Positions 8,539-17,748 of a stretch of 64,000 bases of DNA are shown in pieces. The notes under the pieces are model-generated. The model searched no databases. It saw nothing but the letters and a program-made list of their open reading frames with translations, and had not been told where the DNA came from. Each line of letters starts with the position of its first letter. Within the stretch, counting starts at the first letter, position 1. The stretch is taken from the NCBI RefSeq assembly GCF_900112975.1, contig NZ_FONQ01000003.1:96589-160588 (forward strand), read 5' to 3'. The translations under genes were made by a program, and so were the position numbers. This stretch comes from Flavobacterium xueshanense (GTDB lineage: Bacteria > Bacteroidota > Bacteroidia > Flavobacteriales > Flavobacteriaceae).

Positions 8539-9662
8539 ACAGTTCTTTTCACATAATCCGTATAACTCAGAATAATACGTACCATTTTCTCGGACACATT
8601 GGGCATGGAATAATCAGCAACAGGCCTAAAATTTCTTTCAGAGCCTCTTTTCTGATATTGCAATTGTACCAATCCCTGCATGATTCGTTCCGGATTCAAT
8701 CCCACCATCATAACGGAAGCTTCTTCCATCGCTTCGGGACGTTCGTGCGCATCACGAATATTTAATGCTGGGAAATTCAATGTGGATGATTCCTCAGAAA
8801 TGGTTCCAGAATCAGAAAGAACAGCATACGATTTCATTTGCAGAGCGTTATAATCATTGAATCCCATTGGTTTCAAGAATTGAACTTCCGGCCGCATAGC
8901 AATATTTTTGCTGTCAATCATCTTTTGTGTACGAGGATGGGTACTAACAATGATTGGGTAGCCATACTTTTCTGCAATCAGATTCAAACTATCCATCAAG
9001 CCTTTGAAGTTTTTTTCGCTATTGATATTTTCTTCTCTATGAGCCGAAACTACAAAATATTTGTGCGCTTCTAATTGTAAAGTATTTAAAATCTCTGAAG
9101 CTTCAATTTCTGGCAAATAATGATTCAAAACCTCAAACATCGGTGAACCTGTTTTAATGATTCTATCTGCCGGCAAACCTTCTCTTAACAAATATTCCCT
9201 AGCAATATCACTGTATGTCAAGTTAATGTCCGAAACGTGGTCTACAATTTTTCGGTTAGTTTCTTCAGGAACGCGCTGATCAAAACAACGGTTACCCGCC
9301 TCCATGTGAAAAATTGGAATATGCCTTTTCTTAGCTGGAATAGCACAAAGACAGCTATTTGTATCGCCTAAAACTAAAAACGCATCTGGCTTTTCACGCT
9401 CCAATAGCGGGTCGATTTTGATTAATATTTGTCCTATAGTCTCAGTAGCTGTTATTCCGGCCGCATCTAGGAAAAAATCAGGCTTACGTATCCCTAAATC
9501 GTCAAAGAAAATTTGATTTAGCTCATAATCATAATTTTGCCCTGTGTGCACAATCACATGGTCTATAGCTTCTGAATGGTCTAAAGCTGCCATTACTCGG
9601 GATAATCGAATTATTTCTGGTCTGGTCCCAACCACTGTCATTACTTTTAATTTCGTCTTCAT
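8520..9662 (-). CDS. fnlC: UDP-N-acetylhexosamine 2-epimerase (FnlC/WbjD/CapG type)
   Basis: This 380-residue non-hydrolysing 2-epimerase has the expected length. Motifs are VGTRPEIIRLS near the N-terminus, HTGQNYDYELNQ, FHMEAGNRCFDQRVPEE, SAHREENI and LSDSGTISEESS. The AGNRCFDQRVPEE sequence and the fnlA/fnlB neighbours favour the final UDP-L-FucNAc step over WecB, which makes UDP-ManNAc. A 0.8-kb insert with a dead GxxExxY gene separates it from fnlB. Confidence 0.93.
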   Translation of the reverse strand: MKTKLKVMTVVGTRPEIIRLSRVMAALDHSEAIDHVIVHTGQNYDYELNQIFFDDLGIRKPDFFLDAAGITATETIGQILIKIDPLLEREKPDAFLVLGDTNSCLCAIPAKKRHIPIFHMEAGNRCFDQRVPEETNRKIVDHVSDINLTYSDIAREYLLREGLPADRIIKTGSPMFEVLNHYLPEIEASEILNTLQLEAHKYFVVSAHREENINSEKNFKGLMDSLNLIAEKYGYPIIVSTHPRTQKMIDSKNIAMRPEVQFLKPMGFNDYNALQMKSYAVLSDSGTISEESSTLNFPALNIRDAHERPEAMEEASVMMVGLNPERIMQGLVQLQYQKRGSERNFRPVADYSMPNVSEKMVRIILSYTDYVKRTVWRELN

Positions 9663-9737
9663 ATATATTTTATTTCTTATTTGAATCTTTTATCATTTTG
9701 CTTTTTCACTTTTTAAAAATTTTAGTGTTTTTGTTTT

Positions 9738-10493
9738 CACGCAGATTTAAAAGATTCAAAGGATTTTTTTTTATTTATAAAAATCTCATGATTGTTGATA
9801 TAATCGAAATTTAAGATGATACTTTTAATTCTTCTTATATTTTCTATTTTGAAATCTATATTGAGAATTACAACCATTTAAAAGATTCAAGGACTTTTTT
9901 TACTACTAATTGTGTCTTTTCTATTGATACAATTAAAAATTAATCTATATAATTATTTACAATGCTTTTGATGCTTTCCCTAATGGAATCTGTTTTGAAA
10001 TTTACTAAAATTCCTACTGGGATAGAAGTCAGTTTGAGATATGTTATAATTTGTTTGTAATGTACTTTAGATAATTCTTCAACAGATTTAAGTTCTAAAT
10101 AACTTTATTTTTTACCAAAATATCAATTCTAAAGGCGACATCTAAAATTATATCTTCGTAATGAACTGGTAATTCCAACTATCTTTTGAATGCTAATCCA
10201 GCCTTATCCAATTCATAAAATAATGCAGATTGATAAACAGATTCAAACAAACCTGGACCTAATTTATTATAGACGTTAAAAATACATCCTCTAATTTGAT
10301 ATGTTAATACCTCTTCTTCCATTTCAATCTTTTATTGAAAATTATAATCTTTAAAATCAAAATTTAAAATTATAGAAAATCTTTTAAATCTGCGTGAAGT
10401 GATAAAAGACTCTTAATACATATTCAAGCAATTTAAAAATCAAAACTTTATATTATAGAAAAAAAAAAAAAATGAATCCTTTAAATCTGCGTG
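9738..10493. repeat. Insert bounded by 21-bp inverted repeats
   Basis: The left end (9738-9758) starts CACGCAGATTTAAA. The right end (10473-10493) is its inverted copy with one mismatch in 21. A further inverted copy at 10379-10397 matches the left end 19 of 19, and a shortened copy starts near 9876. The broken GxxExxY gene lies between them. No transposase is present. The repeats could be ends of a small non-autonomous element or a dispersed word common in this genus. Confidence 0.75.
9940..10322 (-). pseudogene. Broken GxxExxY-family (PDDEXK nuclease-like) gene
   Basis: From the ATG at 10322 the frame reads MEEEVLTYQIRGCIFNVYN, then GPGLFESVYQSAL, where the family shows GxxExxY. A TAG replaces what was probably Gln about 48 codons in. 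Reading continues through VAFRIDILVKNKVI, where a one-base slip breaks the frame. After the slip, LELKSVEEL and GILVNFKTDSI continue to the stop at 9940. The D...ELK pattern fits the PDDEXK fold. One nonsense change and one frameshift make it non-functional. The family's biological role is not established. Confidence 0.85.
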
Positions 10494-10500
10494 TAAAATT

Positions 10501-11619
10501 TTACACATTTTCAAAATACGTATCGGGATCATTCTCATCATAAAATTCATTAATCCAAAAATTAGTATACAAAACCTCATCCCCAATATTTTTGATATTG
10601 TGGGTATACCAGATGGGCATGTCTACATACGCTGGTTCAGCACCATCTAAATAAAAATCCAGAACCTCATTAGTTCCAATGCGTCGCAATTGAATTAGTG
10701 CCTTTCCTTTAATTACGGCAAAGCGTTCAATTTTTCGTGTATGATAATGATTCCCTCTTGTTATTCCGGGTACCGTTGTAGAGAAAGACACTTGACCGCC
10801 AATCCCCAGTCGAATCACTTCGACAAACGAACCCCGAGGATCTATATGCTGGATGAATTTTACTGGAAAATGATTTTTTATATCCATATAACAACGGAAA
10901 GTATTGAACAAATTCAACTCAAAGATATTTTTAATGGCGGGTATTTCGCCTTTATCCTGATATTCTGATTTGTATTTTTCCAATAAAGCCAAGATTCCTG
11001 AAACTTTTGACTCTGAAGTAGAAGGAATCCAAACCTCATCGCTGCTTACGCCACTTCGAATTTCTTTCAAAATTTCCGCGACCAATTCCCCAACATAAAT
11101 TAATTTCATGTCGCCATCAACTTCTATTAGAGGAGTTTCTCCGTGTGCCAATTTATGGCAAAAAGTAGCAACCACTGAATTATAATTTGGATGACCAAAA
11201 GGCCCGAAAACATTGGGAATAATCATTCCTGTGAATTTTCCCCCTGATTTTTCAGCCCAGCGAATCATCATTTCACGGCCTTCTTTTTTAGATTTTCCAT
11301 ACAAATTATCTCGCTCTTCTTGTGTGGAGGAGGAAAATAAAATATGGGCTTTGCTATTGGTTATAGTGAGCGAATGGATTAGTTTTTGAACCAATCCAAC
11401 ATTGTTATCGTAAATAACCTGTGGCTCATTGTGACGATTCATCGCCGCCAAATGTACAATAACATCGCATTGTGAAACGAAATGATTTAAATCAGTTTCA
11501 GTATCAAAAAATTTTCTTTGAAAAGCAATGCATTTAAATTCATCAGGAAACAATCTTAAAGTATTGTATAAATGGGTTCCGACAAAACCGGCCTGACCAG
11601 TGATTCCTATTTTTATCAT
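10501..11619 (-). CDS. fnlB: UDP-2-acetamido-2,6-dideoxy-hexulose reductase/epimerase (CapF/FnlB/WbjC)
   Basis: This 372-residue two-domain enzyme has an N-terminal SDR domain with GITGQAGFVGTHL, VHLAAMNRHNEP and a YGKSKKEGREM catalytic Tyr/Lys pair. Its C-terminal cupin (about residues 255-372) has FSTTVPGITRGNHYHTRKIE and PIWYTHNIKN, which include the metal-binding His residues. CapF epimerises at C3 and then reduces C4 with NADPH, giving UDP-N-acetyl-L-talosamine, the substrate of FnlC. It follows fnlA and a small cupin gene. Confidence 0.93.
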   Translation of the reverse strand: MIKIGITGQAGFVGTHLYNTLRLFPDEFKCIAFQRKFFDTETDLNHFVSQCDVIVHLAAMNRHNEPQVIYDNNVGLVQKLIHSLTITNSKAHILFSSSTQEERDNLYGKSKKEGREMMIRWAEKSGGKFTGMIIPNVFGPFGHPNYNSVVATFCHKLAHGETPLIEVDGDMKLIYVGELVAEILKEIRSGVSSDEVWIPSTSESKVSGILALLEKYKSEYQDKGEIPAIKNIFELNLFNTFRCYMDIKNHFPVKFIQHIDPRGSFVEVIRLGIGGQVSFSTTVPGITRGNHYHTRKIERFAVIKGKALIQLRRIGTNEVLDFYLDGAEPAYVDMPIWYTHNIKNIGDEVLYTNFWINEFYDENDPDTYFENV

Positions 11620-11747
11620 TATCTATTTGTTTCTCGCAAATTATATTTTGTTTTTCGCAAATCTATGCTGATTTTATTTAACGCTGATTTTTTTATACAA
11701 TTTGCGCTAATCGGCGTTTTTGGATATGCATCAATCCTCGTGAAACT

Positions 11748-12161
11748 TTAAACGAAGTAATCCACCTCATAACGATATTCATCTTGAATGGCTCCTAACA
11801 AATAATCGGATAGGACGAGCAATTTAGAACCTTGCTCTAAAGACTGAATGCTGCTCACATATCCTGATGGCACATGCAATACATCCAATTTTTCTGAATC
11901 GACAATATAAGTTAACTGTTCCAAATCTATGGAAGGTTTTTTCCAATGATCAATGGCTATCAACTGAATGCGAAACGAACCCTTTATCACCGAAAACCAT
12001 CGTTGTTCGATTTGATGTCCTTGCCAAGCCCGAACAAAATCAGTACTGTGATTTTCTATCACATACATTCTTTTGATTGCCGAAAGATCAAAATCATTAT
12101 TGTAAAACAAAGTCCCTCTTAAATCCGTATGACGGTCTCCTTTTTTTATTGTTGGAATCAT
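11748..12161 (-). CDS. Small RmlC/WxcM-like cupin protein
   Basis: This 137-residue single-domain cupin contains HTDLRGTLFYNNDFDLSAIKRMYVI, RAWQGHQIEQRWFSVIKG and VLHVPSGYVSSIQSL. The layout matches dTDP-4-keto-sugar 3,5-epimerase and FdtA-like 3,4-ketoisomerase relatives. The second cupin motif lacks the usual His (GYVSS), so activity is uncertain. It lies between fnlA and fnlB, suggesting a role in UDP-L-FucNAc synthesis or a side branch, though CapF already carries a cupin. Confidence 0.7.
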   Translation of the reverse strand: MIPTIKKGDRHTDLRGTLFYNNDFDLSAIKRMYVIENHSTDFVRAWQGHQIEQRWFSVIKGSFRIQLIAIDHWKKPSIDLEQLTYIVDSEKLDVLHVPSGYVSSIQSLEQGSKLLVLSDYLLGAIQDEYRYEVDYFV

Positions 12162-12222
12162 TTTCCTAATTTACCGATTACTAACTACTCATCGCTGATT
12201 ACTGATCGCTGAAAGCTTTTTT

Positions 12223-13257
12223 CTATCCCGGCGTTTGAGCCACATCTTCTCCAAAAACCTCTTTTTTGAGCAGTGGCAGATTTACTAACAACTTTTTCAT
12301 TCCTTCAACGCCCAACTGTTCTGTATTATGGGAGTGATAATCTTCAATTAGAGATACATCTTGTTCCCCTTCCGAAAAATACTGCGCATAATTCAGATCC
12401 CGGTTATCAGCCGGAATTCTGTAAAAATCGCCCATATCTTCAGCCTTTACCATCTCTTCGCGGGTACACAAGGTTTCATAGAGTTTTTCTCCATGACGGG
12501 TTCCGATTATTTTTATTTCATTATCGGCATGACAAAGTTCTTTTAATGCTTGTGCTAAATCACCTATTGTCCCTGCAGGTGCTTTATTGACAAACAAATC
12601 GCCTGAATTCCCATGTTCAAAAGCAAATAAGACTAATTCTACAGCTTCCTCTAACGACATCAGGAAACGGGTCATTTTAGGATCCGTAATTGTAATAGTT
12701 TTACCTTCCTGAATTTGTTTTAAAAACAATGGAATCACAGAGCCTCTGGACGCCATTACATTTCCGTAACGGGTCAGACAAACCGTGGTGTCTGTAGTAT
12801 TTCTGGAAGCCGCAATCGCAACTTTTTCCATCAATGCTTTAGAAATTCCCATCGCATTAATCGGATAGGCCGCTTTGTCCGTACTCAGGCAAATTACTTT
12901 TTTTACTTTATTGGTTGCTGCTGCATCAATTACATTTTGCGTCCCAAACACGTTGGTTTTAGTCGCTTCCAACGGGAAAAACTCACAGGAAGGCACTTGT
13001 TTTAAGGCCGCAGCATGGAACACATAATCAACCCCGCGCATCGCTCTTTCTATACTGGTATAATCACGAACATCTCCAATATAAAATTTGAGTTTGTCAT
13101 TTTTCAGCTGGTTGCGCATATCGTCCTGCTTCTTCTCGTCACGGGAGAAAATACGTATTTCTTTAAAGTGGTCGGTATGAAGAAATCGGTTCAAAACCGC
13201 ATTTCCGAATGAACCTGTGCCTCCTGTTATGAGAAGTGTTTTATTTTGTATTTTCAT
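12223..13257 (-). CDS. fnlA: UDP-GlcNAc 4,6-dehydratase/5-epimerase (CapE/FnlA/WbjB)
   Basis: This 344-residue soluble SDR enzyme has GGTGSFGNAVL near residue 11, HAAALKQVPSCE, and STDKAAYPINAMGISKALMEK, where Met replaces the usual catalytic Tyr as in CapE/FlaA1 enzymes. It is the 5-inverting type that starts UDP-L-FucNAc synthesis from UDP-GlcNAc. Its neighbours fnlB and fnlC supply the next two steps. It should not be confused with the membrane-bound 5-retaining type at 690. Confidence 0.94.
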   Translation of the reverse strand: MKIQNKTLLITGGTGSFGNAVLNRFLHTDHFKEIRIFSRDEKKQDDMRNQLKNDKLKFYIGDVRDYTSIERAMRGVDYVFHAAALKQVPSCEFFPLEATKTNVFGTQNVIDAAATNKVKKVICLSTDKAAYPINAMGISKALMEKVAIAASRNTTDTTVCLTRYGNVMASRGSVIPLFLKQIQEGKTITITDPKMTRFLMSLEEAVELVLFAFEHGNSGDLFVNKAPAGTIGDLAQALKELCHADNEIKIIGTRHGEKLYETLCTREEMVKAEDMGDFYRIPADNRDLNYAQYFSEGEQDVSLIEDYHSHNTEQLGVEGMKKLLVNLPLLKKEVFGEDVAQTPG

Positions 13258-13267
13258 TTACTTTATT

Positions 13268-14473
13268 TTACAAATTATTTATCATATCAAAAATCTTTTT
13301 TACTTGTGATTCTGGATTTTTATTTGTCAGAATAAATTCGGACGCTTTTGCTCCAAAGTCTATCAAATATTTTTCTTCTTTATTGCAAACCTCAATTATT
13401 TTATCCTTTAAACCTTCAGCATCTTCTTTTTCTGCAATAAAAAGAAAAGGAAAATATTCAGGTGGAATGGCTGGCAAACGGTGCATTATACAAGGTGTTC
13501 CAGATGCTAAATATTCCATTGTTTTTGATGGGAAGGAATATTTAGTGTAATCACCTTGCGACGTACGTGGATTAACAAGTACTGTAGCTCTTTTTTGCAT
13601 TTTTTGAATTTCAATAAAAGGGAGTTGTCCAAAATATTTAATTCTTTTATCTATTAGTGATTTCTTAATAATTTCACCTTTGTAATCTCCATCGCCACAA
13701 ATCCATAACTCGTAACTCACATCTTGAATTAACATAAAAGCATTCATCAAATTTTTAATCCCATAAATTTCTGCCAGTGAACCAGTATACAAAATAACTT
13801 TTCGACCTTCCTTACTAACCGCATGCACATTTTTAGTAGGCAAAAAAATACCTTCAATTCTAGTCCATGGTTTATTTTCTACCACTATGAAATCAACCAT
13901 TTGATCACTAAAAAAAACAAAAGAATCGATTGCTCCTAAATACTTCTTTATATTATGTGAATCAATCCATTTGAAAAACACATAAAATATGTTCTTGCTA
14001 GCAGACATAAACTGAGGCAAGTCGGGAATCACGAGACAGGTTTTCAAATTATAACCATTAGCTTTCAGTTTGAATACAGCTTTTAGAAATGGAGAATGCA
14101 TTGCATAGATGATTATTGTTGTCGGTTCATTGGAATCAATTTTTTTTAATGTTTGATATAAATTATAATATTTGCTTACGTGCTTTATAAGGGGCAAATT
14201 TAAGAACCCCACACTTTTATCGTTACTTTTTTCCTTATGAAAAAAAAAAGACTTGGAAAAGTAGGCTTTTTTATAATGAAATGGATAAGAACCTACTGCC
14301 GGCAAAGTTATTAATTCAATGTCAGGATAATAGCAGTCGAGCCCATTAATTAACGCCCATTGAAAATTATTGGCTGCATTATCAATGTAACCTTTGCTGT
14401 TACTAGTTATTTCTTCAGTTCTTTCAATTGGAAAAAAACTCCCTATGTATAATACTCTCATAATTGGTAACAT
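13268..14473 (-). CDS. Glycosyltransferase, GT-B fold (family 4 type)
   Basis: This 401-residue protein has a C-terminal nucleotide-sugar domain: VILYTGSLAEIYGIKNLMNAF, LWICGDGDYKGEI, IKYFGQLPFIEIQ, and YSFPSKTMEYLASGTPCI, which carries the conserved Glu. The N-terminal half is diverged. The start may be Met 5 (MRVLYIG, 14461). It probably adds one sugar of the repeat unit on the cytoplasmic face. Donor and linkage are unknown. Confidence 0.88.
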   Translation of the reverse strand: MLPIMRVLYIGSFFPIERTEEITSNSKGYIDNAANNFQWALINGLDCYYPDIELITLPAVGSYPFHYKKAYFSKSFFFHKEKSNDKSVGFLNLPLIKHVSKYYNLYQTLKKIDSNEPTTIIIYAMHSPFLKAVFKLKANGYNLKTCLVIPDLPQFMSASKNIFYVFFKWIDSHNIKKYLGAIDSFVFFSDQMVDFIVVENKPWTRIEGIFLPTKNVHAVSKEGRKVILYTGSLAEIYGIKNLMNAFMLIQDVSYELWICGDGDYKGEIIKKSLIDKRIKYFGQLPFIEIQKMQKRATVLVNPRTSQGDYTKYSFPSKTMEYLASGTPCIMHRLPAIPPEYFPFLFIAEKEDAEGLKDKIIEVCNKEEKYLIDFGAKASEFILTNKNPESQVKKIFDMINNL

Positions 14474-14532
14474 TTTATTTTAGATAATCAAGAGGACAGT
14501 AGCCAATAAAGATATTTCACTTTAGACATCTT

Positions 14533-15585
14533 TTAATGGTCAAAAACACTTTCTAAATTAAGTATCGTATCTGGAATTATTTTTGAATTATCTAAACTAG
14601 AATAAAGTGTAAAAATAAACATTGCCCCAAAACCCAATATTAAAATAAACGCCCAGACTCTTTTTGGAAATATTTTTTCTAAAGAGGGTAGTACAATTGG
14701 AGCAAAAACTATAAAATAGGTAGCAAATCTAAAGATAAAATAAAAGGAAGGCATCAAATTATATAAAAGAACACCAATAAAAAAAAGGTTGAATACTATT
14801 TTGTACTGTACATCTTCATTTCGTTTTTTATAGAAAATTAATAAGATCAGCACCAAATTAAAAAAAAGCGTAAGATACCCAGATTCATTTACTAAAGTAA
14901 CTTCCTCTTCAAAATACCAATAATAGAGCGTAAAATATTGAGCCAAAAAAGAGGTTAGGTCAATTTTTAATATTTGCCCCACGATATAGGAAACCACTAG
15001 TACATTTATTAATAATTTATTTGAATAGAGACGATTAATAATAAAATAAAAAGGCAATAAAAAAATGGCAGAAATATGAAAAGTTGCTGCTAATAAGACA
15101 CAAAATACATAATGCAGAAATTTACGATTTTCAACGAAGCGGATGCTGTACATGAAAAGCGATGCGGCTCCCATCTGCCTTACCAAATTAAAAGTATTAA
15201 AATAGAAAATGCTCCCTGTTAAATAAATGAATATAATCAGAAACGTATTATTGTATCTATAAAAAGAGTTTATAAACAGATAATTGGTCATTAGCGCCAT
15301 CATCAAAAAGAAGAACACAGGACTTAATTCTGTAAAGTATACGATATTAGAAAAAACTGAAAATCCGGGCTCTTTAAGTGTATATTCGTTAAAATACCCA
15401 TTAATTAAAAGGTCATGGTATCCGTCATAATCTTGCCCCAGTCCGTCTCTAAAAGCAGCAAAATACACTACTACTGTAATAAGGCAGATTTGCGCAAATT
15501 TACGAATATTGGGATTTAATTTTTTATCTGTAGAGATGAAACAGAAAAAAAGCGCAATAATTATAAAATTAATCCAGTACAGCAT
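14533..15585 (-). CDS. EpsG-family polysaccharide polymerase (Wzy role)
   Basis: This 350-residue integral membrane protein has about ten hydrophobic segments. It carries the EpsG-family landmark FRDGLGQDYDGYHDLL near residue 65 and a FNLVRQMGA loop further on. EpsG/Wzy proteins polymerise lipid-linked repeat units on the periplasmic side. It is the only such gene in the locus and lies among the glycosyltransferases, as expected for Wzx/Wzy-dependent assembly. Confidence 0.88.
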   Translation of the reverse strand: MLYWINFIIIALFFCFISTDKKLNPNIRKFAQICLITVVVYFAAFRDGLGQDYDGYHDLLINGYFNEYTLKEPGFSVFSNIVYFTELSPVFFFLMMALMTNYLFINSFYRYNNTFLIIFIYLTGSIFYFNTFNLVRQMGAASLFMYSIRFVENRKFLHYVFCVLLAATFHISAIFLLPFYFIINRLYSNKLLINVLVVSYIVGQILKIDLTSFLAQYFTLYYWYFEEEVTLVNESGYLTLFFNLVLILLIFYKKRNEDVQYKIVFNLFFIGVLLYNLMPSFYFIFRFATYFIVFAPIVLPSLEKIFPKRVWAFILILGFGAMFIFTLYSSLDNSKIIPDTILNLESVFDH

Positions 15586-15610
15586 AAGATTCTTAACTTT
15601 TGATTCTAAA

Positions 15611-16777
15611 TTATTTTTTTCCTAAAATCTTATATATTACTGAAATTACAGTTTTATTTTCTGAGTTAATCATCTCATATTTATTCAAGCATTCCTGTTC
15701 AAACAAAGCATATTTTTCTGTAGATAAAGTTGCTGAACAATTAATCGTTGCTGCCAGCTCTTTTGCATTACCTCTTGTAAAGAAAAAACCGGTTTTGGGC
15801 GACACAATTTCATCCATTCCGTTCACATCACTGACCACAACAGGTTTGCCAACCCTATAAGCTTCTAATACTGGTCCAGCAAAATGCGGGATGGTTGACG
15901 GGAATAACAAATAGTCACACGATCTTAAATAATCATACACATTGTTGATAAGCCCTATTTCTATTACCTTATCGCTTTTCCTTAATTTTGCAACCCAATA
16001 CGATTCAACCATCTTTTTTAAATTTCCAAAAAAACCCGATCTGGATTGGTAGTCGATGTTTCCTGCAAAAAATATTTTCACATTAGCATTTAAATAGGGC
16101 AATGCAGAAACAAGGACATAAAAACCTTTGATCATCTGCAGTCCTCCCAGGTACAAATAATATTTTTTGTCCAGATCGGTCTTAATTGCTTGTTTATATG
16201 TAATGGCTCTCATTGGATCATAGATTACTGTTGTTTTAGAAAGTAAATTAACACGACTAGCATTGTCATTACTAATGGCAATAATATGATCCACCTTTTT
16301 GGAAATAACTAATTTAAATAATGAACGCCTTATCCCTAAAAAACCTTTACCCAGAGGCTCTCTTACATGTACTATAGTTTTCTTTTTATTTAAAATGGTC
16401 CAATCTGTTAAAAATGTTGAATTTAAATATAAAATATCAAATTCATATTTTTTCAACACGTTTTTGGAAAAATATAAAGCGTTAAGTATGTAACTTATAA
16501 AGAACCGTGGCAAGAGTATCAGCGATGTAAGACTATAGGTAGTTCCTTCAATATGCGGCCAAAAAGAATAGATCTGTTTAAAGAAGAAAGTATTTAAAAA
16601 AATCGTCTCAATACCGCTTTCCTGAAAAAAAGATACTGCGGAACTATTTTTTAAACACAAAATTGTAGGTTCAATTTCATCTGCCATAGACAGCACGAGT
16701 TCCTTTAAACAAATAGACGCCCCCCCAATACCCGTTCCATGGTGAATAAATAATATTTTTTTTTTTACATTTGCCAT
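15611..16777 (-). CDS. Glycosyltransferase family 4/1
   Basis: This 388-residue GT-B protein begins KILFIHHGTGIGGASICLKEL, the glycine-rich loop of the family. Later motifs are YLYLGGLQMIKGFYVLVSAL and HFAGPVLEAYRVGKPVVVSDVNGM, with the conserved EX7E region. Its start overlaps the upstream GT2 stop by one base (TAATG), so they are translated together. Sugar specificity cannot be told. Confidence 0.9.
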   Translation of the reverse strand: MANVKKKILFIHHGTGIGGASICLKELVLSMADEIEPTILCLKNSSAVSFFQESGIETIFLNTFFFKQIYSFWPHIEGTTYSLTSLILLPRFFISYILNALYFSKNVLKKYEFDILYLNSTFLTDWTILNKKKTIVHVREPLGKGFLGIRRSLFKLVISKKVDHIIAISNDNASRVNLLSKTTVIYDPMRAITYKQAIKTDLDKKYYLYLGGLQMIKGFYVLVSALPYLNANVKIFFAGNIDYQSRSGFFGNLKKMVESYWVAKLRKSDKVIEIGLINNVYDYLRSCDYLLFPSTIPHFAGPVLEAYRVGKPVVVSDVNGMDEIVSPKTGFFFTRGNAKELAATINCSATLSTEKYALFEQECLNKYEMINSENKTVISVIYKILGKK

Positions 16778-17748
16778 TACCGATTATTTTTACTTCCAAC
16801 GAAACCAATTTTTAATTTTGCGTAATGAATTGTTAAATACTTCATATAATTATAATAGGTATATAACCACCTTAATTTATGTACTTTAAAATGTTTCTTC
16901 AGAACGCTAATAACATCTTTATTCTCTTGTAGATCTTTGCTTTCTACAGAAAAATCGAATGAACTATCGGTATCCATTAATTGATCGCGATATATGTTTG
17001 ATTCAATTATTCCGCCATGCAGCCCACTTCCGTCATGTCCATGATTGCGAACCTTGGAAACAGAAGGAAACAAACAACGCATGTTGTTCTCAATTAAATA
17101 CATTGAAATAAAAGTGTCAGCCGTCATATGATTATTGTTTATAATCTGCAATAAAGCAGGCATATAATGGCTTGAATAGCGCTCTAACTGGACTGCATTT
17201 TTTGGATTAATCAAAAAAGAATTAATTTCATCGGGGTTTAAACTTATTTCGTTCCACTTATCTTTCCAGATGCCACAGCCCCAGGCAGAATATCCTTTCC
17301 ATAAATACGCGTTTGCTTTGTAAGAATGTGGCATATTGATAGGATAATTATAACCACATACAGCGAAAACATCCTTTCTATCATTGTATAAATTGAGTCC
17401 TTTATTTATATATAGTAGAAAGTTATTAGAAAATTCATTATCATCTTCAGTGACAATTAGTCGATCATGTGTTTTAAATAGGTCATCGAACGCTCCAAAA
17501 ACATTTCTTTCTGCTCCATAGTTAACATCACGTCTGATAACATTTATAGATTTAAAGCCTTTTATAGTAGGTATGTATTGTTCAATTTTATTATAACCTT
17601 CCCAATGCGCGTCTTTTGAAGGATAATCAAAAGCAATATGCAAATCCGTTTTATCTGCATCAATACAAGCTAAAAGTGACGCCACACATCGTCTGAAATG
17701 GTCATGTCGGTTTAGTACAGTAATTAATATAGGTGCGTGCATATTCAT
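16777..17748 (-). CDS. Glycosyltransferase family 2-like
   Basis: This 323-residue GT-A-type protein has the N-terminus APILITVLNRHDHFRRCVASL, a nucleotide-binding DVNYGAERN region, and an acidic TEDDNEF motif likely to bind the metal (DXD equivalent). It resembles GT2-like sugar transferases of O-antigen loci that begin with this PILITVLNR pattern. It overlaps the flippase stop by four bases (ATGA type). The acceptor and donor are unknown. Confidence 0.83.
   Translation of the reverse strand: MNMHAPILITVLNRHDHFRRCVASLLACIDADKTDLHIAFDYPSKDAHWEGYNKIEQYIPTIKGFKSINVIRRDVNYGAERNVFGAFDDLFKTHDRLIVTEDDNEFSNNFLLYINKGLNLYNDRKDVFAVCGYNYPINMPHSYKANAYLWKGYSAWGCGIWKDKWNEISLNPDEINSFLINPKNAVQLERYSSHYMPALLQIINNNHMTADTFISMYLIENNMRCLFPSVSKVRNHGHDGSGLHGGIIESNIYRDQLMDTDSSFDFSVESKDLQENKDVISVLKKHFKVHKLRWLYTYYNYMKYLTIHYAKLKIGFVGSKNNR

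Noticed and set aside
12273..12590. Plus-strand ORF inside fnlA
   Set aside because: It is antisense to a strongly supported SDR enzyme and has no recognisable protein features; the same applies to other plus-strand frames over the polysaccharide genes, citrate synthase, enolase and ribosomal genes.
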